From: TMP-24 sp046348855
GTDB lineage: Bacteria; Pseudomonadota; Alphaproteobacteria; Rhodobacterales; Rhodobacteraceae
Reading direction: 5' to 3'
Assembly: GCA_046348855.1 (NCBI GenBank)
Contig: JAXMDK010000010.1
Coordinates: forward strand, 62,001-126,000
DNA length: 64,000 nucleotides
This document shows positions 1 to 7,663 of the stretch, piece after piece; the first letter of the stretch is position 1, and every line of letters starts with the position of its first letter. The position numbers were made by a program, and so were the translations under genes. The notes below the pieces were generated by a model. That model was not told the DNA's origin, made no database searches, and saw only the letters and a list, made by a program, of their open reading frames with translations.

Positions 1-661
1 CGGCATGTCCGAGGCGCTGGTCAGCCAGAAGGGGCTTTTCGCCCGCCGCCGCATCCAGATTTCGGCGCCCCTGGACGATTTCTTCTTCGACCACGGTTAT
101 CGCAACCTGATCGGCGCCAACCGGCAGGGCGAAACCGGCGTGGTCGTCAACCTCGACGTCGGGCGCGAGATCGCCACCCTGCCGCTGCCGGGGATGCCGC
201 ACCTGGGGTCGGGCATCAGCTGGATGCGCGACGGGCACCGGGTCATGGCGGTGCCGCACCTGAACCAGGGGATGATTTCGGTCATCGACATGGAAAACTG
301 GAAACTGATCCAGACCATCCAGACCTCGGGTCCCGGCTTCTTCCTGCGCAGTCACGACAACACGCCCTACCTTTGGGCCGATGTCTTCACCGGCCCGCAC
401 AAGGGCGAGATGCACATCATCGACAAGCAGACGCTGAAGGTCGTCAAGGTGCTGACGCCCGAGCCGGGCAAGACCGTCGCCCATACCGAATTCACCAAAG
501 ACGGGCGCTATGCGCTGGTGTCGGTCTGGGAAGACGACGGCGCGGTGATTATCTTTGACGCGAAAACGCTGGAGGAGGTGAAGCGCCTGCCGATGCGCAA
601 GCCTTCGGGGAAATACAATGTCTGGAACAAGATCACCTTCGAAGACGGAACCAGTCACTAG
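1..661 (+). CDS. nirN: NirN, cytochrome d1-domain protein (C-terminal part)
   Basis: Only the last ~219 residues are visible; the gene begins before the window. They form cytochrome-d1-type beta-propeller blades with regular WD-like repeats. The C-terminus ends in GKYNVWNKI followed by a TSH tail, as I recall for NirN; NirS ends differently. NirN is a periplasmic dihydro-heme d1 dehydrogenase that completes heme d1 and helps load it into the cd1 nitrite reductase NirS. It is usually the last gene of the nir operon in Paracoccus-type denitrifiers, which fits the genes that follow. The N-terminal cytochrome c domain that would settle NirN against NirF lies outside the window. Confidence 0.82.
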   Translation, partial: GMSEALVSQKGLFARRRIQISAPLDDFFFDHGYRNLIGANRQGETGVVVNLDVGREIATLPLPGMPHLGSGISWMRDGHRVMAVPHLNQGMISVIDMENWKLIQTIQTSGPGFFLRSHDNTPYLWADVFTGPHKGEMHIIDKQTLKVVKVLTPEPGKTVAHTEFTKDGRYALVSVWEDDGAVIIFDAKTLEEVKRLPMRKPSGKYNVWNKITFEDGTSH

Positions 662-875
662 GTTTTCCTGGCGGCTGGCGCTGATCCTCTGGCCGTTTGC
701 GGCCGGGGCCGTTGCGATCAACCTGTTCATGCTGGGACTGATCGGGACCTGGCTGGGCCTGCCCGCCCTGTCGCCGGTCGCTACCCTGTGGCTGTCGCTG
801 CCCCTGAGCCTGCCGGCGACCTGGGCGGCGACGCGCTGGGTCCGACGCCTGATCGACGAGGCCGAGGCGACATGA
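618..875 (+). CDS. small two-helix membrane protein at the end of the nir operon
   Basis: An 85-residue protein with two strongly hydrophobic segments (about residues 17-41 and 51-70) and an arginine/acidic tail (WVRRLIDEAEA). The ATG at 618 lies inside nirN, a 44-base overlap, and has a GGGGA ribosome-binding site just upstream. No later start in the frame leaves a sensible protein. The overlap indicates translational coupling to nirN. Small membrane proteins of this kind sit beside nir/nnr genes in Rhodobacteraceae, but I cannot assign a function. It may assist heme d1 or NirS maturation at the membrane; that is inference from position only. Confidence 0.7.
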   Translation: MSGTRSPSKTEPVTRFSWRLALILWPFAAGAVAINLFMLGLIGTWLGLPALSPVATLWLSLPLSLPATWAATRWVRRLIDEAEAT

Positions 876-885
876 CTTAAGTCAA
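872..885. promoter_or_regulatory. candidate FNR/NNR-type box upstream of the cytochrome c gene
   Basis: ATGACTTAAGTCAA contains a perfect palindrome (TGACTTAAGTCA) and differs from the TTGAC-N4-GTCAA form of FNR/NNR sites only at the first base. It overlaps the stop codon of the small membrane gene and its centre is about 83 bases before the cytochrome start. That position allows a class II site (centre near -41.5) with a leader of roughly 40 bases. The denitrification context supports control by an FNR or NO-sensing NNR regulator. Confidence 0.55.
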
Positions 886-961
886 GGCACACCCCGGGAT
901 TCCCGGGCAGAGAAGCGCCGAGGCGCCGGGCCGTTCGGCGCCGCGACCAAGAGGACAACCG

Positions 962-1366
962 ATGAAAAGCCTGATCATTGCGGCCTGCCTTGCCGCGGTT
1001 TCCCTGCCCGCCTTTGCCGCCGATCCGGCGAACGGCGAAAAACTGTTCAACCAGTGCAAATCCTGCCATTCGATCACCAAGGCCGACGGTACGGCGGTGG
1101 TGAAGGGCGGCAAGATCGGCCCGAATCTCTGGGGCGTGGTTGGCCGGGCGGTGGGCTCCGAGGCGGACTACAAATACGGCGATTCGCTCAAGGAAGCCGG
1201 CGAGCATGGCGCGGTCTGGGACGAGGCTGCGGTGGCGGCCTGGGTCGCCGATCCGACCGGCTGGCTGAACGGCAAGCTCGGCAAGACCGACGCGAAGACC
1301 AAGATGACCTTCAAGCTGAAGTCCGGCGGCGAGGATGTTGCGGCCTGGCTGGCAACGCAGAAGTGA
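962..1366 (+). CDS. periplasmic class I cytochrome c (c550/c2 type)
   Basis: A 134-residue precursor with a Sec signal peptide (residues 1-20, cleavage after AFA-A). Mature heme-binding CKSCH is at residues 32-36 and a KTKMTFKL motif supplies Met115 as probable distal ligand. The spacing, the GGKIGPNLWGVVGR segment and the KTKMTFKL segment closely match Paracoccus cytochrome c550, a soluble carrier between the bc1 complex and terminal acceptors. Next to nirN it probably delivers electrons to cd1 nitrite reductase, though it may also serve an oxidase. A palindromic FNR/NNR-like box lies upstream and a strong hairpin lies right after the stop. Confidence 0.88.
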   Translation: MKSLIIAACLAAVSLPAFAADPANGEKLFNQCKSCHSITKADGTAVVKGGKIGPNLWGVVGRAVGSEADYKYGDSLKEAGEHGAVWDEAAVAAWVADPTGWLNGKLGKTDAKTKMTFKLKSGGEDVAAWLATQK

Positions 1367-1373
1367 CCGGCGC

Positions 1374-1394
1374 GGCGGGAGGCTTCCTCCCGCC
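1374..1394 (+). terminator. strong hairpin after the cytochrome c gene
   Basis: GGCGGGAGG and CCTCCCGCC form a perfect 9-bp stem with a 3-base loop, starting 7 bases after the cytochrome stop. The sequence after it is only weakly T-rich (CGCCTTT). It could be an attenuator or partial terminator that raises cytochrome c over nnrS, which starts 21 bases further on, rather than a full stop. Confidence 0.5.
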
Positions 1395-1415
1395 CGCCTT
1401 TGCGGCGCCGGCGCC

Positions 1416-2468
1416 ATGACCTTCTGGCGCCATCCCTCGGGCCTGCTCATCGCCTCGGCCGGGGCCTCGGCCCTGGGGTTGCCGCTGGCGCTGTCCTGTG
1501 CCCGCGATCCGGTGACTGCGCATCTGGCACTGGGGTTTGACGGCATGGCCGGGGCGGCGGTCTCCGGCTATCTCGCGGGGGTGATCGGCCATTGGTCGGG
1601 CGGCCGCCGGCCGCTGCTGCCCGGCCCGCTGCTGGCGGCGCTGTGGCTGGCGGGCGAGGCCGGGCTGCTGGCCGGGCACCCCGGGGTCGTGGTGTTGCAG
1701 GCGCTGGCGGGGCTGGCCATCGCCCTGCCGGTCCTGACCGCGCCCGGTGTGACGCTGGTGCACCGGGCGATGTCGATGGCGCCGCTGGCGCTGATCGTTC
1801 TGCTGGTCGCCGCCCCCGTCGCCCCGGCCGATGCCATTCTGGCCCCCATTGCGCTGATCCTGTGGGTCGGCGGTCGGGCCTTGCCGGCATTCCTCGCGGC
1901 CGAGGCCGAGCGGCGCGGCCTGGTGCCCTCCGATCCCCCGCCCCCGGCGCCGGCGGTCGTGCTGGCGGTGCTTGGCGCGGTCTGGCCGCCGGCGCTGGTT
2001 GCGGCGGGGCTGCTGGTTGCCGCGGCCGGGGTGCGGATGGTGCGCACCCTGCCGCGGCCCGATCCGGCCAATCTGATGCTGCTGACGGTCTGGGGCGCGC
2101 TGGCGCTGGCGCTGGCGGCTGCCGGCGGCGAAAGGCTGGGGCTGATCCCGGCGCCCCTGGGCACCCATGCGCTGACCATGGCGGCGATGGGCGGAATGAT
2201 CCTGTCGGTAGCCGCCCGCGCCACCATGGCGCGCCCCGAGGGACAGGCGCTGCGCCCCTTGCCGCTGCACTGGGCCGCGCTGGCCCTGATCGGCGCCGCC
2301 ACGGCGGTGCGGATGGCCGAGTTCCTGTGGCCGCCCGCCCTGGCGCTGGCCGGGGCGCTGTGGTCGCTGGGATGGGCGGCGTTCCTTGCCGCCCACCTGC
2401 CCGCACTGTTCCGACCCGCCCCGGCGCCGGTCTTTTCTGCGCGCCGGGTCCAGGCGGCCCCCGATTAG
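1416..2468 (+). CDS. nnrS: NnrS-family heme-copper-type membrane protein
   Basis: A 350-residue, very hydrophobic protein with about ten predicted transmembrane segments. The C-terminal half carries the NnrS signature HALTMAAMGGMILSVAARATM. NnrS proteins are heme- and copper-containing membrane proteins induced with denitrification that protect cells from NO-derived stress. The ATG at 1416 was chosen over an in-frame start at 1335, which would overlap the cytochrome gene and add a polar arginine-rich extension. The N-terminal half, where NnrS usually has a WHAHEMLFG-like motif, reads TAHLALGFDGM, so part of the family signature is lost. The stop codon interleaves with that of the convergent repair gene (TTAG). 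Confidence 0.75.
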   Translation: MTFWRHPSGLLIASAGASALGLPLALSCARDPVTAHLALGFDGMAGAAVSGYLAGVIGHWSGGRRPLLPGPLLAALWLAGEAGLLAGHPGVVVLQALAGLAIALPVLTAPGVTLVHRAMSMAPLALIVLLVAAPVAPADAILAPIALILWVGGRALPAFLAAEAERRGLVPSDPPPPAPAVVLAVLGAVWPPALVAAGLLVAAAGVRMVRTLPRPDPANLMLLTVWGALALALAAAGGERLGLIPAPLGTHALTMAAMGGMILSVAARATMARPEGQALRPLPLHWAALALIGAATAVRMAEFLWPPALALAGALWSLGWAAFLAAHLPALFRPAPAPVFSARRVQAAPD

Positions 2469-3124
2469 GCGAACCGCGGGACCAGCACGTTGTTTTCCAG
2501 CGCCATATGGGCGCGCAGATCGTCGCGCAGCTTCACCAGTCCGCCGTAGAGTGCCGTCCACGACCGGCAGGCGCCCATCGGCAGGTCGATGCCCTTGGTG
2601 ATGCCCTCGATCTGGGCCAGGAATTCCTCGGTGCGGTCGTGATCGTCGCGCATCACCGCGATCGGCTGACCGATCATCGCATGGCCGCCCTTGCGCATCA
2701 TCGGGAACAGGACCCTTTCTTCCTTCATCATGTGGTTGTCCAGATCGTCGCGCAGGTCGATCAGTGCGACGGTCAGGCCCAGAGGCGCTTCCTCGTGGTC
2801 GCCATGCACGGTCTCGACCTTCTGCGCCAGCGGGATGAGCCACTCCAGTTCCTCGCGGTGGACGGTATGGAAGCGGGCGAGGATGTGATCGATCAGCGCG
2901 CCGGTTTCTTCCGGCGGGCGGTTGGCGGTGCGGGCGATCAGGGCCTGCAGGTCGGCCATGATCCCGGCCAGGTCGCCGCCCTGGTGGGCCACGGCCTGGG
3001 CCAAGGGCTCGTTGCCGCCGCAGCAGAATCCGATGCCGGCCCGGCGGAAGACTTCGGTGGCCCCGGGCAGAAGCTCGGCGATGGTGCCGACGGTGGTGTC
3101 TTCGGTGATCGTCAGTTCGGTCAT
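2465..3124 (-). CDS. dnrN: di-iron iron-sulfur cluster repair protein (RIC/ScdA/YtfE family)
   Basis: A 219-residue cytosolic protein: an N-terminal ScdA_N domain with FCCGG (Cys34-Cys35), then a hemerythrin-like four-helix domain. The expected di-iron ligands are present as His86, His131, Glu135, His162, His206 and Glu210, each exactly two positions beyond the E. coli YtfE ligands. The family repairs iron-sulfur clusters damaged by NO and nitrosative stress; in denitrifiers it is often called DnrN. The ATG at 3124 begins the conserved region; an upstream in-frame start would add a basic tail without homology. It is the last gene of ubiD-ubiX-dnrN, 10 bases after ubiX, and shares the FNR-box promoter. 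Confidence 0.9.
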   Translation of the reverse strand: MTELTITEDTTVGTIAELLPGATEVFRRAGIGFCCGGNEPLAQAVAHQGGDLAGIMADLQALIARTANRPPEETGALIDHILARFHTVHREELEWLIPLAQKVETVHGDHEEAPLGLTVALIDLRDDLDNHMMKEERVLFPMMRKGGHAMIGQPIAVMRDDHDRTEEFLAQIEGITKGIDLPMGACRSWTALYGGLVKLRDDLRAHMALENNVLVPRFA

Positions 3125-3134
3125 GATGGTCCTT

Positions 3135-3701
3135 TCACGGGTTGGGCGCCCAGGCCCGCGCGATCGGTGGGCCAAGGCGAAGAAGATCGACGGCGCGTGC
3201 TGCGATCTGGGCCGATACCTCGGCCAGTGAGGTGGGGCGCAGGTAGAAGGCCGGCACCGGCGGCAGGACGATGGCGCCCATTTCGGTGGCGGCAGTCATG
3301 TTGCGCAGGTGGGCGAGCGTCAGCGGCGCCTCGCGCGTCAGCAGGACCAGCGGGCGGCGTTCCTTCAGCTGCACCCCGGCGGCCCGGGTCAGAAGCGCGT
3401 CGTCCAGCCCGTGGGCAATGGCGGCCAGGCTGCGCATCGAACAGGGGGCGACGATCATCCCGGCCACCGGGCAGGAGCCCGAGGCAATGGCGGCGCCCAG
3501 ATCGCCCGCCGGATGGACCCGGGCCGCCAGCGCGCACAGGTCGGCGCGGGCAGAGGGCCCGATCTCGAGTTCCAGTGTGCGCTCGGCCATCGGTGACAGG
3601 ACCAGATCGACCTCGGCCCCCGCCGTTGCCAGCGCCCGCGCGCAATCCAGCGCCAGCATCGCTCCCGACGCGCCCGATACCCCCAGCACCACCCGGCTCA
3701 T
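3135..3701 (-). CDS. ubiX: flavin prenyltransferase UbiX
   Basis: A 188-residue protein of the usual UbiX length. The N-terminal GVSGASGAM loop binds FMN and the AHLRNMTAATEMGAIVLPPVPAFY segment typical of the active-site region is present. UbiX attaches a dimethylallyl group to FMN to make prenylated FMN, the cofactor of UbiD decarboxylases. The gene starts within the ubiD stop (ATGA overlap at 3698-3701), so the two are translationally coupled. This supports its partner role in ubiquinone synthesis over other UbiX/Pad paralogues. Confidence 0.93.
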   Translation of the reverse strand: MSRVVLGVSGASGAMLALDCARALATAGAEVDLVLSPMAERTLELEIGPSARADLCALAARVHPAGDLGAAIASGSCPVAGMIVAPCSMRSLAAIAHGLDDALLTRAAGVQLKERRPLVLLTREAPLTLAHLRNMTAATEMGAIVLPPVPAFYLRPTSLAEVSAQIAARAVDLLRLGPPIARAWAPNP

Positions 3702-5161
3702 GGCCCGCCTCCCAGCAGGCTTTCCGCGCGCGCCAGATGTTCGGGCGAAAGCGTCATCACCCGGCCCCAGTCCCGCGAGGTTTCGGCCCCGATCTTGGTC
3801 GTCGCGTCCAGCCCGATCTTGCCGGCCAGCCCTTCCTTCGGTGACGCGAAATCCAGGTAGTCCATCGGCGTGTCGGTCAGCGTGACCGTATCGCGGCCGG
3901 GGTCATAGCGGGTGGACAGCGCCCAAAGCACATCGTCCCAGTTACGGGCGTCGACGTCCTCGTCGACGACGACGATCATCTTGGTATAGCTGAACTGCGG
4001 CAGCATCCCCCACAAGGCCAGCATCACCCGCCGCGCCTGACCGGGATAGCGCTTGGCGATCTTCACCACCGCGATCCGGTAGGAACAGGCGGCGGGCGGC
4101 AGCCAGAAATCGCGCACCTCGGGAATCTGGGCGCGGATCACCGGCAGCGCCAGGTCGTTGAAGACCTCGCCGATCACCGAAGGCTCGTCGGGCGGGCGGC
4201 CGGTGACGGTGGACAGGTAAAGCGGATCGCGCCGGCAGGTGATGCGGGAGACGCGCATCACCGGAAATGGCTCGGCGGCGTTGTAATAGCCGGTATGGTC
4301 GCCGAACGGGCCTTCGGGTGCGGTCTCGCCGGGGTGGAGCCAGCCTTCGACGACGATCTCGGCGCGGGCGGGGATGGTCAGGGGCACGGTTCGGGCGCGG
4401 GCAACCTCGACCCGTGCGCCGCGCAGGACGCCGGAGAAGGTCAGTTCCGACACGGTTTCCGGCAAGGGCAGCGCCGCGGACAGCAACAGCGCCGGGTCGC
4501 AGCCAAGCGCCACCGCCACCGGCATCGGCTGGCCGGTTGCCATCCAGGCCCGGTAATGCGCCGCGCCGCCGCGGTGGGCGAGCCAGCGCAGGATCAGCCG
4601 GTCGGGGCCGATGACCTGTGCGCGGTAGACGCCAAGGTTGTAGGCGGCAAGATCGTCGTCCTCGGGCGGGCGGGTGATGACGACGGGCCAGGTGATCAGC
4701 GGCCCGGCATCCTCGGGCCAGGGGGTCTGCACCGGCAGGGCGGTCAGGTCGGGCAGGGTTTCGGCCTGCACCGGCGGCCGGCGCAGCCGGGCTGGCCGGG
4801 TCATCAGCGCCGCCCGCAGCATCGGCCAGCGCGACAGCGCGTCGCCCAGACCCCGCACCGGCGCCGGGCTGCGCAGGGCGGCCAGAAAGGCGCCAAGGTC
4901 GGCCACGCCATCGGGCCGCACCCCCAGCCCCGCCGCCACCCGCGCCCTTGTGCCGAACAGATTCGCGACAACCGGCAGGCGCCCGCCGCCAGTCGGTTGA
5001 TCGAAGCGCAGGACCGGCCCGCCCCGGCGCAGGGCCAGAAGTTCGACCGCGGTCATTTCCTGGGCCAGCGCCACCGGCTCGGCGATGCGCAGCAGGTCGC
5101 CTCCCGCCTCGGCATGGGCAAGAAAGGCGCGCAGGTCGGGAAAGACGGGCAGGTCACGCAT
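3698..5161 (-). CDS. ubiD: prenylated-FMN-dependent 4-hydroxy-3-polyprenylbenzoate decarboxylase UbiD
   Basis: A 487-residue UbiD-family enzyme that decarboxylates 3-polyprenyl-4-hydroxybenzoate in ubiquinone synthesis using the cofactor made by UbiX. It has the conserved PEGPFGDHTGYY block (Glu283 and Asp288 in the active-site acid positions) and a C-terminal PMDYLDFASP...GKIGLDATTK segment. The ATG at 5161 is preferred: an in-frame start at 5203 would add an unconserved arginine-rich extension and would run through the FNR box at 5197-5210. It is the first gene of the minus-strand ubiD-ubiX-dnrN unit, divergent from ubiTUV. Confidence 0.93.
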   Translation of the reverse strand: MRDLPVFPDLRAFLAHAEAGGDLLRIAEPVALAQEMTAVELLALRRGGPVLRFDQPTGGGRLPVVANLFGTRARVAAGLGVRPDGVADLGAFLAALRSPAPVRGLGDALSRWPMLRAALMTRPARLRRPPVQAETLPDLTALPVQTPWPEDAGPLITWPVVITRPPEDDDLAAYNLGVYRAQVIGPDRLILRWLAHRGGAAHYRAWMATGQPMPVAVALGCDPALLLSAALPLPETVSELTFSGVLRGARVEVARARTVPLTIPARAEIVVEGWLHPGETAPEGPFGDHTGYYNAAEPFPVMRVSRITCRRDPLYLSTVTGRPPDEPSVIGEVFNDLALPVIRAQIPEVRDFWLPPAACSYRIAVVKIAKRYPGQARRVMLALWGMLPQFSYTKMIVVVDEDVDARNWDDVLWALSTRYDPGRDTVTLTDTPMDYLDFASPKEGLAGKIGLDATTKIGAETSRDWGRVMTLSPEHLARAESLLGGGP

Positions 5162-5196
5162 GACGGCTGGGGTAACAGCCCTGCGCCGCCCTGTTC

Positions 5197-5210
5197 TTGA
5201 CATATATCAA
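5197..5210. promoter_or_regulatory. FNR-family binding site in the divergent ubiD/ubiT promoter
   Basis: TTGACATATATCAA fits the FNR-family consensus TTGAT-N4-ATCAA with a single difference. It sits in the 82-base region between ubiD (start 5161) and ubiT (start 5244), 35 bases from the first and 33 from the second. One site could therefore induce both the UbiD/UbiX/repair genes and the O2-independent ubiTUV genes when oxygen is scarce. Confidence 0.8.
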
Positions 5211-5243
5211 GGCTTCACGACGTGGTGAAAGGTAGAAGGCCGC

Positions 5244-5714
5244 ATGATCCGGCTTCCTCCTCCTCCGCTCGCGGCGACCGTCCTGTCGCGCCTGATGGCC
5301 GCCACGCTGGCCCGCCACCCTGACATCCTGCGCCGCATGGGCCCCGAGGCCGGCAAGCGCATCCTGATCGACACGACCGATCTGCCGGCGCTGATCCTGA
5401 TCGAGCCGGGCGCGGGGCGGGTGACGCTGCACCGCCGCCCGCCGCCACACGACGCCGCGATCCGGGGAAAACTGGCGGCCTTCCTGTCGATGCTGCACGG
5501 GCTGGAGGATGGCGACGCGCTGTTCTTTTCCGGCGCGCTGGAGATTTCCGGCGATACCGCCGCCGTCGTCGCGCTGCGCAATGCGCTCGACGATGCCGAG
5601 ATCGACCTTGCCGCCGAGATCGCCGCGCTGACCCACCTGCCGCCGCCGGCGCTGCACCGGGTGGCGGCGACGCTCGGCCCCCGCCTTGGCCTGTCCCTGC
5701 ATCGGAGCCCGTGA
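5244..5714 (+). CDS. ubiT: UbiT, SCP2-domain accessory factor of anaerobic ubiquinone synthesis
   Basis: A 156-residue protein dominated by an SCP2 sterol-carrier-like lipid-binding domain (about residues 30-125, including the RGKLAAFLSMLHGLEDGDALFFSGALEISGD stretch, here cited by its two ends only as RGKLAAF and ISGDT). UbiT binds prenylated quinone intermediates and works with UbiU and UbiV, which carry out hydroxylation without O2. The ATG at 5244 follows AAGGTAGAAGG. It is the first gene of ubiT-ubiU-ubiV, transcribed away from ubiD from a promoter carrying the FNR-family box. Confidence 0.9.
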   Translation: MIRLPPPPLAATVLSRLMAATLARHPDILRRMGPEAGKRILIDTTDLPALILIEPGAGRVTLHRRPPPHDAAIRGKLAAFLSMLHGLEDGDALFFSGALEISGDTAAVVALRNALDDAEIDLAAEIAALTHLPPPALHRVAATLGPRLGLSLHRSP

Positions 5715-6706
5715 TGGAACTCGTCTGCCCCGCCGGCACTCCCGCCGCTCTGCGCGCCGCCGTCGAGGCCGGGGCGCACGCCGTCTATTGCGGGTTCAAC
5801 GACGAAACCAATGCCCGCAACTTCCCCGGCCTGAACTTCTCGCGCCCGGAAATGGCGGCGGGCGTCGCCCATGCCCATGCCCACGGCACCAAGGTCCTGT
5901 GCGCCATCAACACCTTTCCCCGTGCCGGGTCCGAGGATCTGTGGCACCGCGCCGTCGCCGATGCCGAGGCGGCGGGGGTGGACGCGGTGATCCTTGCCGA
6001 CATCGGACTGCTGGACCACGCCAGCCGCCATCATCCCGGCCTCAGGCTGCATCTGTCGGTGCAGGCGGCGGCGGCCAATGCCGATGCGATCCAGCTGTAT
6101 GCCCAGGCCTTCGGGGTGAAGCGCGTCGTCCTGCCCCGGGTGCTGACCGTTGCCGAAATCCAGGCGATCACCCGCGAGGTGACGGTCGAGACCGAGGTCT
6201 TCGTCTTCGGCGGCCTGTGCGTGATGGCCGAGGGGCGCTGCGCCCTGTCGTCATGGGCCACCGGCCTGTCGCCCAACATGAATGGGGTCTGTTCGCCAGC
6301 CAGCCACGTTGCCTATGCGACGACGGCGCAGGGGCAGGAGGCCCGGCTGGGCGACCTGCTGATCCACCGCGCGCCGGCCGGGGCGCCGGCGCCCTATCCG
6401 ACGCTGTGCAAGGGCTGCTTCACCTCGCGAGGGGCAGGCGGCGACCGGCAGACCGGGCACATCTTCGAGGATCCGGTCAGCCTTGATGCCACGACGCTGA
6501 TCCCGGCGTTGAAGAAGGCCGGCGTCAAGGCGCTGAAGATCGAGGGCCGCCAGCGCAGCCGCGCCTATGTGGCCGAGGTGGTCCGCAGCTTCCGCGCCGC
6601 CGTCGATGCTGCCGAACGCGGCCAGCCGCTGCCCGAAAGCCAGTTGCGCAAGCTGACCGAAGGCCAGGCCGCCACCACCGGCGCCTATGCCAAGACCTGG
6701 AGATAG
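5714..6706 (+). CDS. ubiU: UbiU, iron-sulfur U32-family subunit of O2-independent ubiquinone hydroxylase
   Basis: A 330-residue U32-peptidase-family protein. Four cysteines at 169, 176, 193 and 232 match one-for-one the [4Fe-4S] ligands reported for E. coli UbiU. With UbiV it hydroxylates the ubiquinone ring using prephenate as oxygen donor in place of O2. The ATG at 5714 overlaps the ubiT stop by one base; a GTG three bases earlier is also in frame but less likely. The gene is coupled to ubiT and followed two bases later by ubiV. Confidence 0.95.
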   Translation: MELVCPAGTPAALRAAVEAGAHAVYCGFNDETNARNFPGLNFSRPEMAAGVAHAHAHGTKVLCAINTFPRAGSEDLWHRAVADAEAAGVDAVILADIGLLDHASRHHPGLRLHLSVQAAAANADAIQLYAQAFGVKRVVLPRVLTVAEIQAITREVTVETEVFVFGGLCVMAEGRCALSSWATGLSPNMNGVCSPASHVAYATTAQGQEARLGDLLIHRAPAGAPAPYPTLCKGCFTSRGAGGDRQTGHIFEDPVSLDATTLIPALKKAGVKALKIEGRQRSRAYVAEVVRSFRAAVDAAERGQPLPESQLRKLTEGQAATTGAYAKTWR

Positions 6707-6708
6707 GG

Positions 6709-7608
6709 ATGGACCTGACCATCGGCCCCAACGCCTTTTTCTGGCCCGCCGAAACGGTGCGCGCCTTCTATGCCGGTCTTGTCCGCACCCCGGCGGCGCG
6801 GGTGGTGATCGGCGAATGGGTCTGTTCCAAGCGCCTGCCTTTCTGGGAACAGGAAATCCCGGCAGCGGTCGAGGCGCTTAAGGCGGCGGGCAAGGACGTC
6901 GCGCTTTCATCGCTCGCGCTCATCACCCTGCCGCGCGAACGACGCCAGACCGAGGAGCTGTTCGCCACCGGCCTGCCGGTCGAGATCGCCGACCTGTCGG
7001 CGCTGCGCCACCTGCCCGAAGGCCATCCTTTCTGGGTCGGCCCGGTGGTGAACGTCTATAACGAAGGCACGCTGGACTGGCTGGCCCAAAAGGGGGCGCG
7101 GCGCATCTGCCTGCCGGTGGAATTGCCCCTGGCGTCGGTTGGCGTGCTGGCGCGGGCCGGGGCCGAACGTGGCATCGCGGTCGAGGTCTGGGGCCACGGC
7201 AAGCCGCCGCTGGCGCTGTCGGCGCGCTGCTACCACGCCCGGCTGCACGACCGCACCAAGGACGCCTGCCAGTTCGTCTGCGGCGAGGACCCCCACGGCC
7301 GCGCGGTCGAAACGCTGGAGGGCCGCGCGTTCCTGACCGTCAACGGCATCCAGACGCTCGGCCATGCCGTCACCACCGCGGCGCGGCAGATGGCCGCCTT
7401 GCAGGCGGCAGGGGTGGCGGCCCTGCGCCTGTCGCCGCAGCCGGGGGATTTCGCGGCGCTGGTCGCGGCCTATGCGGCGCATCTGGGCGACAGCAACCCC
7501 GCCGCGCTGGTCAGAACCCTGCAGGCGTTGCAGCCGGGCGAGCCCCTGGCCGATGGGTTCCTTGATGGCCGCCCCGGTCTGGCCGAGGTGCCCCGGGCGC
7601 TGGCCTGA
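6709..7608 (+). CDS. ubiV: UbiV, iron-sulfur partner subunit of UbiU
   Basis: A 299-residue U32-family protein. Cysteines at 39, 174, 187 and 191 reproduce the spacing of the E. coli UbiV cluster ligands (39, 180, 193, 197, with one six-residue deletion). UbiU and UbiV form a heterodimer with a [4Fe-4S] cluster in each subunit, needed to make ubiquinone without oxygen, as a denitrifier must. It begins two bases after ubiU and closes the operon; no terminator hairpin was recognised before the remnant that follows. Confidence 0.95.
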   Translation: MDLTIGPNAFFWPAETVRAFYAGLVRTPAARVVIGEWVCSKRLPFWEQEIPAAVEALKAAGKDVALSSLALITLPRERRQTEELFATGLPVEIADLSALRHLPEGHPFWVGPVVNVYNEGTLDWLAQKGARRICLPVELPLASVGVLARAGAERGIAVEVWGHGKPPLALSARCYHARLHDRTKDACQFVCGEDPHGRAVETLEGRAFLTVNGIQTLGHAVTTAARQMAALQAAGVAALRLSPQPGDFAALVAAYAAHLGDSNPAALVRTLQALQPGEPLADGFLDGRPGLAEVPRALA

Positions 7609-7663
7609 CCCTGGACCGGACAGAATTGCTTTCCGGCGAATACGGGTCTTTGTTGCACCGCCT

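Noticed and set aside
5159..5203. An upstream start for ubiD at 5203.
   Set aside because: It would add an arginine-rich unconserved stretch and run through the FNR-family box; the ATG at 5161 begins the conserved N-terminus.
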